A DNA stretch of 64,000 nt from Micromonospora pattaloongensis (lineage in GTDB: Bacteria > Actinomycetota > Actinomycetes > Mycobacteriales > Micromonosporaceae), in assembly GCF_900107255.1 (NCBI RefSeq), contig NZ_FNPH01000001.1:1-64000 (forward strand). Reading direction: 5' to 3'. The translations under genes and the position numbers were made by a program. The notes below the pieces were generated by a model. The model saw nothing but the letters and a program-made list of their open reading frames with translations, searched no databases and was not told the DNA's origin. Shown here piece by piece: positions 7,380-15,842 of this stretch. The number at the start of each line of letters is the position of its first letter. The stretch's first letter is position 1.

Positions 7380-7847
7380 ATGATCACGTACTACGACGAC
7401 CGGTTCGTGCAGGTCACCTCGGCGGCCATCCGGGTGGGTGGGCGCAGCTACCCGCTGGCCGAGCTGGCCGGGGTGTGGCACCGGCGCGGTGAGCGCTCCT
7501 GGGGCGCGCTCGCCGGCCGCGGCGCCGTCGGCGTCGCGCTGATCGCTCCGATCGTGGCCGCCGCCATCGGCATCGCGGTCGCGCTGAGTCTGCACGCCTC
7601 GATCAGCACGACCGTCGCCCTCGTCGGCGGCGCGTGCCTGGTCGGGCTCGCCGTCGGGCCGCTGGCCGACCTGCTGCTCGACCGGATGGACCGCTCCTAT
7701 GACCGCGGCACCCGCGACCTGCAGCTCTGGGCCGAGGTCCGTGGCGCGCCGGTGCTGGTGCTGCAGACCCGCGACGCCCTGAAGTTTGGCCAGATCTACC
7801 GGGCGCTGCAACGCGCCATGGAGCGCCGGGCGCTGGCCCACCGCTGA
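7380..7847 (+). CDS. DUF6232 family membrane protein, 155 aa
   Basis: Short beta-rich N-terminus (VTSAAIRVGGRSYPLAELAGV), two transmembrane helices (about 50-69 and 74-92), then a cytosolic C-terminus with a helix ending GQIYRALQRAM. The layout matches the gene at 35911-36390, which has the same N-terminal pattern and a C-terminal YGQVTRALLRAQ, so the two are paralogues. The family has no established function; a PH-like membrane-associated fold is possible. SD AGGACAG precedes the ATG. Confidence 0.75.
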   Translation: MITYYDDRFVQVTSAAIRVGGRSYPLAELAGVWHRRGERSWGALAGRGAVGVALIAPIVAAAIGIAVALSLHASISTTVALVGGACLVGLAVGPLADLLLDRMDRSYDRGTRDLQLWAEVRGAPVLVLQTRDALKFGQIYRALQRAMERRALAHR

Positions 7848-7931
7848 GGCGTCACCCGACCCGACCCGGCAGCCCTTGATCGACGGGCGTCGTGCACGAG
7901 TCCGGCGGGACGGGCCGCGACGGCCGACAAT

Positions 7932-8633
7932 ATGTTCATGGTGCTTCCCATCCCCCGACCCGGCATGGTCGTCGACCTGGCACGGGCCGCCGTCGGCCAG
8001 GCGCTGACAACCGCGGCCGCCCTCGCCGCGCTCCCCGGCCGCGCGTTCACCGTCCTCGACGAGATCGAGGCGTTGGTCAAGCGGATCAACGGGGTGGTGG
8101 ACCGCGCCGAGGTGCTGCTCACCCGGGCCGACGTCGTGGTCGAGGACGCCGAGGAAGCGGCGGTCCGGGTCGCGGCGATCGCGACCGCGGCGACCGCCGC
8201 GGTCGAGGAGGCCACCCGGATGGCGGCCGCGGTGGCGGTCGTGGTCACGAACGCGGAACAGGTCGCCGCCGAGGCGGGCACGCTGGTCGCCGGCGGCACG
8301 GAGCTGGCCGATCAGGCCCGGCAACTGCTGTCGGCGTACGAGCCGACGCTGCGGCGGGCCGCCCCGATGGCGGGACGGTTCGTCGAGCAGCTCACGCCGG
8401 AGGAGGTCGACGCGGCGATCCGGCTCGTCGACGAACTGCCGGCACTGACCCGGCACATCACCGCGGACGTACTGCCGATCCTCGCCACCCTGGACCGGGT
8501 CGGCCCGGACATCCACGAGCTGCTGGAGGTCACCCGCGACCTGCGGCTCGCCGTCGCCGGCATCCCCGGCCTGCAGCGGCTGATCCGCCGGGGTGAGGAC
8601 CGGCTCGCCGACGAGGATGCCGCGTCGCGTTGA
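7932..8633 (+). CDS. conserved hypothetical coiled-coil protein, 233 aa
   Basis: Long helical protein without a signal peptide. A short Pro-containing N-terminus is followed by Ala/Val/Glu heptad-rich helices (about 20-140) with no hydrophobic segment long and pure enough to call transmembrane, then a second helical half. Similar proteins are widespread in Micromonosporaceae and Streptomyces without an assigned role. The composition resembles apolipoprotein- or methyl-accepting-like coiled coils. An internal ATG at 7938 is an alternative start. The stop codon lies inside the first copy of a 16-nt tandem repeat. Confidence 0.65.
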   Translation: MFMVLPIPRPGMVVDLARAAVGQALTTAAALAALPGRAFTVLDEIEALVKRINGVVDRAEVLLTRADVVVEDAEEAAVRVAAIATAATAAVEEATRMAAAVAVVVTNAEQVAAEAGTLVAGGTELADQARQLLSAYEPTLRRAAPMAGRFVEQLTPEEVDAAIRLVDELPALTRHITADVLPILATLDRVGPDIHELLEVTRDLRLAVAGIPGLQRLIRRGEDRLADEDAASR

Positions 8634-8672
8634 TCAGGGGCCGCGTTGATCAGGGGCCGCGTTAATCAGGGG
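8626..8672. repeat. 16-nt tandem repeat, three copies, containing TGATCA
   Basis: CGCGTTGATCAGGGGC occurs at 8626-8641 and 8642-8657, and with one change (TTAATCA) at 8658-8672. The array spans the convergent 3' ends of the coiled-coil gene and the ribokinase gene and supplies both stop codons. It shares the TGATCA core with other intergenic palindromes in the window. Confidence 0.85.
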
Positions 8673-9568
8673 AAGTGGGCCTCGTAGAGAGCCTCGATGT
8701 CGGGGCGGTGGGGTAGGGAGACCGAGGCGCCGAGGCGGCGTACGCAGGCCGCGCCGGCGGCGCACGCCCAGCGCACCGCGTCCGGCAGCTCGCGCCCCTC
8801 GCCCCAGGCGACCGCGAGCGCCCCGGTGAAGGCGTCGCCGGCCGCCGTCGAGTCGACGGTCTCCACCGGCACGCCCGGCACCCGGACCGACGTCCCGTCC
8901 CGGTCTCCGTACCAGGCGCCCCCCGCGCCCAGGGTGAGCACGGCCCGCGGCGCGACGCGCAGCAGCGCCTCCGGGTTGTCCCGGCCCGCCCCGGCCAGCT
9001 CCTGGGCCTCCACCTCGTTCACGACCAGCAGATCGACCGCGTCGAGCAGCTCGCCCGGCAACTGTCGGGCGGGGGCGGCGTTGAGCACCACCCGGGTGCC
9101 GGCCGCGCGGGCGGCGAGCGCCGCCTCGGTCACGGTCTCGACCGGGATCTCCAGCTGCGCGACGAGCACGTCGGCGTCCCGGATCGTGATCAGCTCGGGC
9201 TCGGTCAAGCCGGTGAACGCGCCGTTGGCGCCGGGCGTGACGACGATGGTGTTCTCGCCGTCGGCGTCGACCACGATCACCGCGACGCCCGAGGCGCCGT
9301 AGAGCACCCGCACCTGCGAGGCGTCGACGCCGGCCGCGCCGATCCGGGCCTTCAGCGTGACGCCGAACGAGTCGGAGCCGATCGCGCCCAGAAAGGCACA
9401 GTCACCGCCGGCCCGGACCGCCGCGATGGCCTGGTTGGCCCCCTTGCCGCCGGGCACGGTGACGAAGTCGGTGCCGAGCACCGTCTCGCCCGGTCGCGGC
9501 AGCGCCGGCGCGGTCGCGACCAGGTCCATGTTGGCGCTGCCGACCACGACCACCCGTGGACGCGTCAT
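8666..9568 (-). CDS. rbsK: ribokinase (PfkB family), 300 aa
   Basis: ATP-dependent kinase phosphorylating D-ribose at O5, feeding the pentose phosphate pathway. The N-terminal PfkB signature GGKGANQAIAAVRAGG and the C-terminal signature DSTAAGDAFTGALAVAW, with the catalytic Asp in GD, are both present. Length is normal for RbsK. No ribose transporter or RbsR lies beside it, so it may serve nucleoside salvage. The gene converges on a coiled-coil gene and ends inside the TGATCA tandem repeat. Confidence 0.88.
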   Translation of the reverse strand: MTRPRVVVVGSANMDLVATAPALPRPGETVLGTDFVTVPGGKGANQAIAAVRAGGDCAFLGAIGSDSFGVTLKARIGAAGVDASQVRVLYGASGVAVIVVDADGENTIVVTPGANGAFTGLTEPELITIRDADVLVAQLEIPVETVTEAALAARAAGTRVVLNAAPARQLPGELLDAVDLLVVNEVEAQELAGAGRDNPEALLRVAPRAVLTLGAGGAWYGDRDGTSVRVPGVPVETVDSTAAGDAFTGALAVAWGEGRELPDAVRWACAAGAACVRRLGASVSLPHRPDIEALYEAHFP

Positions 9569-9656
9569 GCCTCAGCCTCCCGCGAGCTGCAACGGGCGCG
9601 CGACGGGGCGCGCCGCACCGACGGCCGCGACGCGGCGGCCGTCGCCGGTGGATCGG

Positions 9657-10466
9657 TCAGGCGGCGCGGGCGGTGAACCGCTCGCCGGCCCGCTCGACCG
9701 ACAGCGGCAGCCCGAACGTCTTCGACAGATTCTCGCTCGTCAGCGTCTCGCCGAGCAGCCCCTGCGCGACGATGGTCCCCTCGCGCAGCAGCAGGGCGTG
9801 CGTGAAGCCCGGCGGGATCTCCTCGACGTGGTGCGTGATCAGCACCAGCGCCGGCGCGTCCGGGTCGTACGCCAACTCGGCGAGGCGGGCGACGAGGTCC
9901 TCCCGGCCGCCGAGGTCGAGCCCGGCCGCCGGCTCGTCGAGCAGCATCAGCTCGGGGTCGGTCATCAGCGCCCGCGCGATCTGCACCCGCTTGCGCTCAC
10001 CCTCGGAGAGCGTCCCGTACGCCCGGTCGGCGAGCCCCGCGACGCCGAACTGGTCGAGCAGCGCGCGGGCCCGGATCTCGTCCATCGTGTCGTACCGCTC
10101 GCGCCAGCGGCCCACCACCGACCAGGCGGCGGTCACCACCACGTCGTGCACGCGCTCGTCCGCCGGGATCCGTTCGGCCACCGCCGCGGTGGTGATCCCG
10201 ATCCGGGTACGCAGCTCGGCGAGCTCGGTGCGCCCGATCTGCTCCCCGAGCACGTGGACCGCGCCGGTCGTCGGGTGCAGCCGGCCCGCGGCGAGATTGA
10301 GCAGCGTGGTCTTGCCGGCGCCGTTCGGCCCGAGCACGACCCATCGCTCGTCCAGCTCCACCCGCCACGTCACGCCGTGCAGCAGCGATTTTCCGGAGCG
10401 CGTCACGCCGACCCCGTCGAGGTCGATCACCAGGTCGTCGTCCACGGTAGGCACCCGCCCATCCAA
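9657..10466 (-). CDS. ABC transporter ATP-binding protein, 269 aa
   Basis: Single nucleotide-binding domain: Walker A GPNGAGKTT, Q-loop region, signature LSEGERKR, Walker B LMLLDEP followed by the D-loop, and H-switch in LITHHVEEIP. The sequence resembles the ATPases near ModF/YlmA-type clusters, where no permease is encoded alongside, as here. Its membrane partner is unknown and it could be a cytosolic ABC-F-like or orphan component. It lies between the ribokinase and amidase genes on the same strand without overlap. Confidence 0.85.
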   Translation of the reverse strand: MDGRVPTVDDDLVIDLDGVGVTRSGKSLLHGVTWRVELDERWVVLGPNGAGKTTLLNLAAGRLHPTTGAVHVLGEQIGRTELAELRTRIGITTAAVAERIPADERVHDVVVTAAWSVVGRWRERYDTMDEIRARALLDQFGVAGLADRAYGTLSEGERKRVQIARALMTDPELMLLDEPAAGLDLGGREDLVARLAELAYDPDAPALVLITHHVEEIPPGFTHALLLREGTIVAQGLLGETLTSENLSKTFGLPLSVERAGERFTARAA

Positions 10467-10533
10467 TCACGCGCCCCGCGCATGCCCCCCACGGGCATCG
10501 CGTTGCTGACCGCGCCGGACACCGAGCTTCCGT

Positions 10534-12081
10534 TCACACCCGCGTGACGCGGACCGCGTCGGCGATCACGTAGCCGGCGCCGGCCGTCCACCGGCTCACC
10601 CCGACCGTGCGCCGGTCGCCGCGGGCGAGGCGGAACGCGCCCAGGCTGCGCCATTGGCCCCCAGCGATCCGCTGGTTGAGGTGCACGCTGCGGAGACCGG
10701 TCGTCGTCGCGATCAGGTACGGCGTCCGGTCGTTGTAGCCGGGGTCGGCCGGGTGCCAGACGTCGACGCGGTAGCTCGCGGTCTCCGGGATGTTCACCAG
10801 GAACCATGCCGGGTCGCTGGCGGCGACCGGGCGGGCGAAGCGGTAGCCGTCGCCGTAGCGCTGACCGGAGTACGCGGAACTGCCCCAGTTGCGGCTGGCG
10901 GTGAAGCGCCCCGGCGTCCGGTTGTCCACGGTTGTCGACCAGCCGCCGCGCACCAGCCGCAGGTAGTGGTTCCAGTTCCAGTACCGCCCCGGGTCGGTGT
11001 GGGTCGCGCCGGGCACCTCGATGTGGCCGATGATGTGCGCCCGGTCCTTCGGGATGCGGTAGCGGTTGCACAGGTGCCGGGTCAGCGCCGCCGAGGAGCG
11101 GTACATCGTGTCGGTGAACCAGGACGCCTGGCTGATGTAGCCCTCGTGCTCGATGCCGATCGAGTGCAGGTTGTACGTCCAGTCGCCGGCGTGCCAGGCG
11201 ATGTCCTTGTCCCGCACCGACTGGGTGATCGCGCCGTCCCGGGACCGGACGGTGTAGTGGGCGCTGACCTCGGAGATCGGATTCCGGAACCAGTTGATCG
11301 TGCCGGCGTACGAGCCCTGGGTGACGTGCACGACGACGTAGTTGATGTTGTGCGAGCGTTCCCGGTTGGCGACCGTGTAGTTGCGGCGACTGGCCGGCAC
11401 CCACGCCGCCGGCCCGTAGTCGGCGCTCAGCGTGCCGACCGCCTCGGGTCCGCCGACCGGCGGGACGTTGGCCAGCGCGCCGCGGCGCGGGGTGACCGAC
11501 CGGGGCGCCACCCGCAGCGCTCCGACCTCCGCCGGGGCGGTGAAGCCGGAGGCGAGCAGGTCGTAGACCGCGTCGCCGTACAGCCGCGCCATCGCCGGGT
11601 CCGTCACGCCGCCGTAGCGCACCACGGGCCCGTACCACCGGCTCAGGTCGCGGCGCTGCGCCGCGGTCAGTCCGGCGGCGTCGGCGTAGCTGCGCAGCAC
11701 CGCGGCGGCGCCGGCGATGTTGGCCGCCGGCTGGGTGCGCAGCGCGCCCGCGGACAGGCCGGTGAGCGCGGCCGCCTCGTCGAGGGTGTCGGTGTTCCCG
11801 TTGTCGGCCAGGTGCATCACGCCGTACCCGCCGGAGGCGCTGGGCGCCCCGGCGTGCCCGTCGAGGTGCGTCTCCGCGTAGCCGAGCGCGGCGAGCAGGT
11901 CGCGCGGGACCTCGTAGCGCCGGGCGGCGCGATCGAAGGCCGCCGCCAACCCGCCGGGCCGGCGCGGGTCGGGGCGGGGCGCCCCGAACGCGACCTCAGC
12001 GGAGAGGCCGACCGCCAGGCCGACCGCGCCCAGGGTGAAGGTCCGGCGGCCGCATGCGGAGCGGCGGAAGATTTCGGCCAC
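10534..12081 (-). CDS. secreted N-acetylmuramoyl-L-alanine amidase, multidomain, 515 aa
   Basis: A Tat-like signal (RRSACGRRTFTLGAVGLAVG, then AFGAP) occupies residues 1-35. Residues 40-165 form a helical, lysozyme-like segment with YAETHLDGH and a GYGVMHL motif. Residues 225-380 are an Amidase_2 domain with Zn-ligand segments VVVHVTQG and ATHTDPGRYWNWNHY, which cleaves the lactyl-Ala bond of peptidoglycan. The last 130 residues resemble the golvesin/xylanase-type wall-binding domain (YRVDVWHPAD). The GTG at 12081 has a GGAAGGAG Shine-Dalgarno sequence; upstream in-frame codons lack one. Confidence 0.88.
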   Translation of the reverse strand: MAEIFRRSACGRRTFTLGAVGLAVGLSAEVAFGAPRPDPRRPGGLAAAFDRAARRYEVPRDLLAALGYAETHLDGHAGAPSASGGYGVMHLADNGNTDTLDEAAALTGLSAGALRTQPAANIAGAAAVLRSYADAAGLTAAQRRDLSRWYGPVVRYGGVTDPAMARLYGDAVYDLLASGFTAPAEVGALRVAPRSVTPRRGALANVPPVGGPEAVGTLSADYGPAAWVPASRRNYTVANRERSHNINYVVVHVTQGSYAGTINWFRNPISEVSAHYTVRSRDGAITQSVRDKDIAWHAGDWTYNLHSIGIEHEGYISQASWFTDTMYRSSAALTRHLCNRYRIPKDRAHIIGHIEVPGATHTDPGRYWNWNHYLRLVRGGWSTTVDNRTPGRFTASRNWGSSAYSGQRYGDGYRFARPVAASDPAWFLVNIPETASYRVDVWHPADPGYNDRTPYLIATTTGLRSVHLNQRIAGGQWRSLGAFRLARGDRRTVGVSRWTAGAGYVIADAVRVTRV

Positions 12082-12211
12082 GTCACTCCTTCCGAGTGCT
12101 GCCTGGTGGCCGTAACGTATGGCTCCGCCCCGACCCGGCTCGCCGGGTACGCCGCAAACCGGCCCGCACGCGGGCCCGGCCGGCACCGCCGGCCCCCCCG
12201 GCGTCGGCGGA

Positions 12212-13387
12212 TCAGCCGACCGTGGAGCCGAACACCTCGTCGCGGACCGCGTCCAGCGCGGTGCGCAGCGCGCCCTCCAGGACGGGTTCGGCCGTCACCT
12301 CGGTCACCACGACGCGCGGCGAGACGAGGGTGATCGCGGCGACCTCGTTCTGCACGCGTTCGGCGAGCGCGGTCCCGCCGGCCTGCCCGACTTCGCCGGC
12401 GAGCACCACCAGCGGCGGGTCGAGCACCACACAGGTGCTGGCGACGCCGAGCGCGAGTCGGCGCGCGACCTCGTCGAGCATCGCGCCGCCGCGGGTGCCG
12501 GCGGCGATCGCGGCGCGCAGCGCCTGCGCCGCGCTGGGCGCCCTGAAGCCGTGCTCGCGCGCCACCGCGCGGACCGCCTCCGCCCCCGCCACCTGCTGGA
12601 ACGCCGGCTTGGCGCGGCGCGACGCGTCGCGCGGGATCGACGCGCCCGGCACGGGCAGGTAGCCGACCTCGCCCGCCGCGCCGGAGCTGCCGTGGTGCAG
12701 CCGGCCACCGAGCATGACGGCGACGCCGAGCCCGACCCCCGCCCAGACCAGGACGAAGTCCTGCACGCCGCGGGCCGCGCCGGCGTGCGCCTCGGCGACG
12801 GCGGCGAGGTTGACGTCGTTCTCGAAGACGACCGGGGTGCGCAGGTCCTCGCGGAGCGCGGCGAGCAGGCCGCGGTGCCAGCGGGGCAGGTTGAACGCGA
12901 AGGTGATGTCGCCGGTCGCCGGGTCGACCAGGCCCGGCGTGCCGAGCACCACGCGGCGGACGCTGGCCAGCTTGGCCTGGGCGCTCCCCGCCGCCTGCAC
13001 GACCGCGTTGTGCACCACCCCGACGGGGTCGTCGGTGTCCTTCGTGGACTGCTCCACCCGACCGATCACGGTGCCGGTGATGTCGGCGCAGGCGGCCACC
13101 ACCCGGTCGGGTCCGACGTCGACGCCGACGACGTGCGCGCTGTCCGGCGTCACGGCGTACAGCTGCGCGTTCGGTCCACGGCCGCCGGCCTGCTCCCCCA
13201 CCCGGCTCACCAGGCCGCGTTCCTCCAGCCGCTCGACGAGCTGGGACGCGGTCACCTTGGAGAGCCCGGTCAGCTCGCCGAGCTGGGCGCGGGTCAGCGG
13301 TCCCCGGGCCAGCAGCAGCTCCAGGGCCGCCCGGTCGTTGAGCGCGCGCAGCAGCCGGGGGGTGCCGGGTAGGCGGGTGGAACCCAT
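12212..13387 (-). CDS. ROK family transcriptional regulator, 391 aa
   Basis: MarR-like winged HTH (about 15-75, LTRAQLGELTGLSKVTASQL) fused to a ROK sugar-kinase-like domain with the DxGxT-type VGVDVGPDRV and VFENDVNLAAVAEA. The Cys cluster CxCGxxGCxE normally found in ROK proteins is absent after GEVGYLPV, so this member may not bind zinc there. It diverges from the NagZ-like GH3 gene, which suggests it represses amino-sugar or muropeptide recycling. A TTAG-N5-CTAA site lies just upstream of its start. Confidence 0.88.
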   Translation of the reverse strand: MGSTRLPGTPRLLRALNDRAALELLLARGPLTRAQLGELTGLSKVTASQLVERLEERGLVSRVGEQAGGRGPNAQLYAVTPDSAHVVGVDVGPDRVVAACADITGTVIGRVEQSTKDTDDPVGVVHNAVVQAAGSAQAKLASVRRVVLGTPGLVDPATGDITFAFNLPRWHRGLLAALREDLRTPVVFENDVNLAAVAEAHAGAARGVQDFVLVWAGVGLGVAVMLGGRLHHGSSGAAGEVGYLPVPGASIPRDASRRAKPAFQQVAGAEAVRAVAREHGFRAPSAAQALRAAIAAGTRGGAMLDEVARRLALGVASTCVVLDPPLVVLAGEVGQAGGTALAERVQNEVAAITLVSPRVVVTEVTAEPVLEGALRTALDAVRDEVFGSTVG

Positions 13388-13400
13388 GCCGTCATCCTCT

Positions 13401-13420
13401 AGTATTTAGGAAAGCTAACT
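13401..13420. promoter_or_regulatory. putative ROK operator
   Basis: TTAGGAAAGCTAA (13406-13418) has TTAG/CTAA arms around GAAAG, resembling NagC/ROK-type operators of actinobacteria. It is AT-rich against a very GC-rich background, overlaps the likely promoter of the ROK gene, and lies about 160 nt upstream of the GH3 gene. Binding is inferred. Confidence 0.45.
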
Positions 13421-13577
13421 GTTGGGCTGGTCAACCTTAACGGGTAGCCGTAGCGTAATCGCCGGTAACGACGGGAGCGCTCACACGACCCGGCACTCGC
13501 CGATCACCGGGACGGCCGGCGTCCGGCGTCCGGCGCGACACTCGGGGCACCCGAGGTCGCCGAAGGGGGGAGACACC

Positions 13578-15029
13578 ATGGCGGTCGATCCGGGGCTTCG
13601 CCGGCTGGCGCTGCGGACGTTGCTCGCGGCGTTCCGCGGCAGCACCCCGCCGGAATGGGCGGTCGAGCTGATCGCGGACGGGCTGGCCGGGCACACGCTG
13701 TTCGGCTACAACATCGAGCACCCCGAGCAGATCGCCGCGATCACCGCCGCGCTGCGCGCCGCCCGACCCGACGCGCTCATCGCCATCGACGAGGAGGGCG
13801 GCGACGTCACCCGGCTCGCCCACGCCACCGGCAGCCCGTACCCGGGCAACGCGGCGCTCGGCGCGGTCGACGACACCGCGCTGACCGGCCGGGTCTACCA
13901 GGCGATCGGCGCCGAGCTCGCGGCGCTGGGCATCAACCTCAACCTCGCCCCCACCGTCGACGTGAACACCGCCGACGACAACCCGATCATCGGTACCCGG
14001 TCGTTCGGCGCCGCCCCCGACCGGGTCGCCGCGCACTCCGCCGCCGCGGTCGCCGGGCTGCAGGCCACCGGCGTGGCCGCCTGCGCCAAGCACTTCCCCG
14101 GGCACGGCGCCACCGTCGCCGACTCGCACTACGAGCTGCCCACCGTCGACGTCGAGCCCGACGTGCTGCGCGCCCGGGACCTGCCGCCGTTCGCCGCCGT
14201 CGTCGACGCCGGGGTCAAGGCCATCATGACCGCGCACATCCGGGTCCCGCGGCTGACCGGCGAGCTGCCGGCCACCTTCAGCCGTGCCGTGCTGGTCGAC
14301 CTGCTCCGCCGGGAATACGGCTTCACCGGCGCGATCGTGACCGACGCGCTGGAGATGAAGGGGGCCGCGATCTCCGCCGGCGGCATCGGGCCCGCCGCCG
14401 TCCGGGCGCTCGCGGCCGGCGCCGACCTGCTCTGCATCGGCGCCCAGGTGGACGCCGCGCTGGTCGAGGACGTCGCGGCCGAGATCGTCGCGGCGCTCGG
14501 CGACGGGCGGCTCGACGTCGCCCGCGTCGAGGAGGCCGCGGCCCGCGCCGACGCGCTCGCCGCCTGGACGCTGCGCTCCGCCGTGGACCCGGCCGCCCCC
14601 ACGGACCTCGGGTACGCCGCGGCGCGCCGCGCCGTGCGGGTCGAGGGCGAACTGTCCGGGCTCGCCAGCCCGCTCGTGGTGCACCTCGCCGCCTCCTCCA
14701 CCATCGCCGAGGGGCGGGTGCCGTGGGGGTTGGGACCGCACCTCAACGGGACCGAGCAGCTGCAGGTCGTGCCGGCCGAGACCGACGCGGACGCGCTGCT
14801 GCGCCGGGCCGGGCAGCGGCCGATCGTGGTGGTCGGGCGGCACACCCACCGGGTCGCGGGCGCCCGCGAGCTGGTCGAGGCGCTGGCCGCCCGGCACCCG
14901 GTGACCGTCGTGGAGATGGGCTGGCCGTCGCGGTGGCGACCCGCCGGCGTCCGGGCGTTCGTCACCACGTACGGCGCGAGCCACGCCAACGGCCGCGCCG
15001 CGGCCCAGACGCTCGGCCTCGCCGCCTGA
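13578..15029 (+). CDS. glycoside hydrolase family 3, NagZ-like beta-N-acetylhexosaminidase, 483 aa
   Basis: GH3 catalytic barrel in residues 1-330 with IDEEGGDVTRL, the NagZ signature KHFPGHGATVADSHYELP that supplies the His/Asp acid-base pair, and the nucleophile Asp in TDALEMKG. A C-terminal domain of about 150 residues follows. No signal peptide is present, so it acts in the cytosol, consistent with removal of GlcNAc from imported muropeptides. The ATG at 13578 has GGGGGAGA in good position; the open frame extends upstream but lacks a better start. Probably regulated by the divergent ROK protein. Confidence 0.88.
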   Translation: MAVDPGLRRLALRTLLAAFRGSTPPEWAVELIADGLAGHTLFGYNIEHPEQIAAITAALRAARPDALIAIDEEGGDVTRLAHATGSPYPGNAALGAVDDTALTGRVYQAIGAELAALGINLNLAPTVDVNTADDNPIIGTRSFGAAPDRVAAHSAAAVAGLQATGVAACAKHFPGHGATVADSHYELPTVDVEPDVLRARDLPPFAAVVDAGVKAIMTAHIRVPRLTGELPATFSRAVLVDLLRREYGFTGAIVTDALEMKGAAISAGGIGPAAVRALAAGADLLCIGAQVDAALVEDVAAEIVAALGDGRLDVARVEEAAARADALAAWTLRSAVDPAAPTDLGYAAARRAVRVEGELSGLASPLVVHLAASSTIAEGRVPWGLGPHLNGTEQLQVVPAETDADALLRRAGQRPIVVVGRHTHRVAGARELVEALAARHPVTVVEMGWPSRWRPAGVRAFVTTYGASHANGRAAAQTLGLAA

Positions 15030-15075
15030 CGCCTTCGGCCGGAGTGCGCGCCCCGCGGTGACCGGCGGGGATACC

Positions 15076-15783
15076 GTGACACCGATGAGCGAACCGACCG
15101 CGCGGCCGGGCGCGGCGGCCGAACCGGCCGGCGCGCATGACGAGCAGACCCGGCGGCTCATCCTGGACACCGCGGTCCGACTGTTCGGCGACCGTGGCTA
15201 CACCGAGACCACCATGCGGGCGGTCGCGCAGGAGGCGGGCGTCGCCGTCGGTGACGCCTACTACCACTTCGGCTCGAAGGAAGAGCTGATCCAGGGGTTC
15301 TACCTGGGGACACAGCTGGAACACCGGACGGTCGCCCGGCCGGTGCTGGCCCGGGAGAGCGACCTGGGCCCGCGGCTGGGCGGGGTGCTGCACGCCGGGT
15401 TGGACGTGCTCGCCCCCCATCGCGCGTTCGCCGGGACGTTGCTGGGGGCCGCGGCCGTCCCGACGTCACCGCTGAGCCCGTTCTCCGCCGAGTCCGCCGA
15501 GCCGCGACACGTCGGCATCGGCCTCTTCCGCGAGGTCCTGGAGGGCTCGTCCACCCGGATCGACCCGGAGGTCCGCAGTGAACTGCCCGATCTGCTGTGG
15601 CTGGCGTACCTGGCCCTGATCTTCTACTGGCTGCACGACCGCTCGCCGGATCAGGCCAGGACGCGGGCGCTGATCGACATCGCGGTGCCCCTGATCGAGC
15701 GCGGGATCGGACTCTCCCGGGTGCGCGTGCTGCGCCCGATCACCCGGCACGTTCTCGATGTGATCCAGACGGTGCGCCCGTGA
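15076..15783 (+). CDS. TetR family transcriptional regulator, 235 aa
   Basis: TetR N-terminal HTH at about residues 25-70, with ILDTAVRLFGDRGYTETTMRA and GVAVGDAYYHFGSKEEL as the canonical landmarks. The ligand domain contains a helix-rich C-terminus that ends in a basic tail. The GTG at 15076 is chosen for its GGCGGGG upstream; an ATG at 15085 is also possible. The stop overlaps a possible GTG start of the following glycosyltransferase gene, so the two may be co-expressed, with the regulator responding to an envelope-related ligand. Confidence 0.85.
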   Translation: MTPMSEPTARPGAAAEPAGAHDEQTRRLILDTAVRLFGDRGYTETTMRAVAQEAGVAVGDAYYHFGSKEELIQGFYLGTQLEHRTVARPVLARESDLGPRLGGVLHAGLDVLAPHRAFAGTLLGAAAVPTSPLSPFSAESAEPRHVGIGLFREVLEGSSTRIDPEVRSELPDLLWLAYLALIFYWLHDRSPDQARTRALIDIAVPLIERGIGLSRVRVLRPITRHVLDVIQTVRP

Positions 15784-15842
15784 GCGTCACCGCACGCGCG
15801 GCCCGGCACGGCCGCCCGGAGGGGCTGTGCCAGACTCCTGCG

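Noticed and set aside
13437-15170. Long antisense open frames opposite the GH3 gene, and many similar ones elsewhere
   Set aside because: High GC keeps non-coding frames open; the products are Arg/Gly/Ala-rich shadows without domains.
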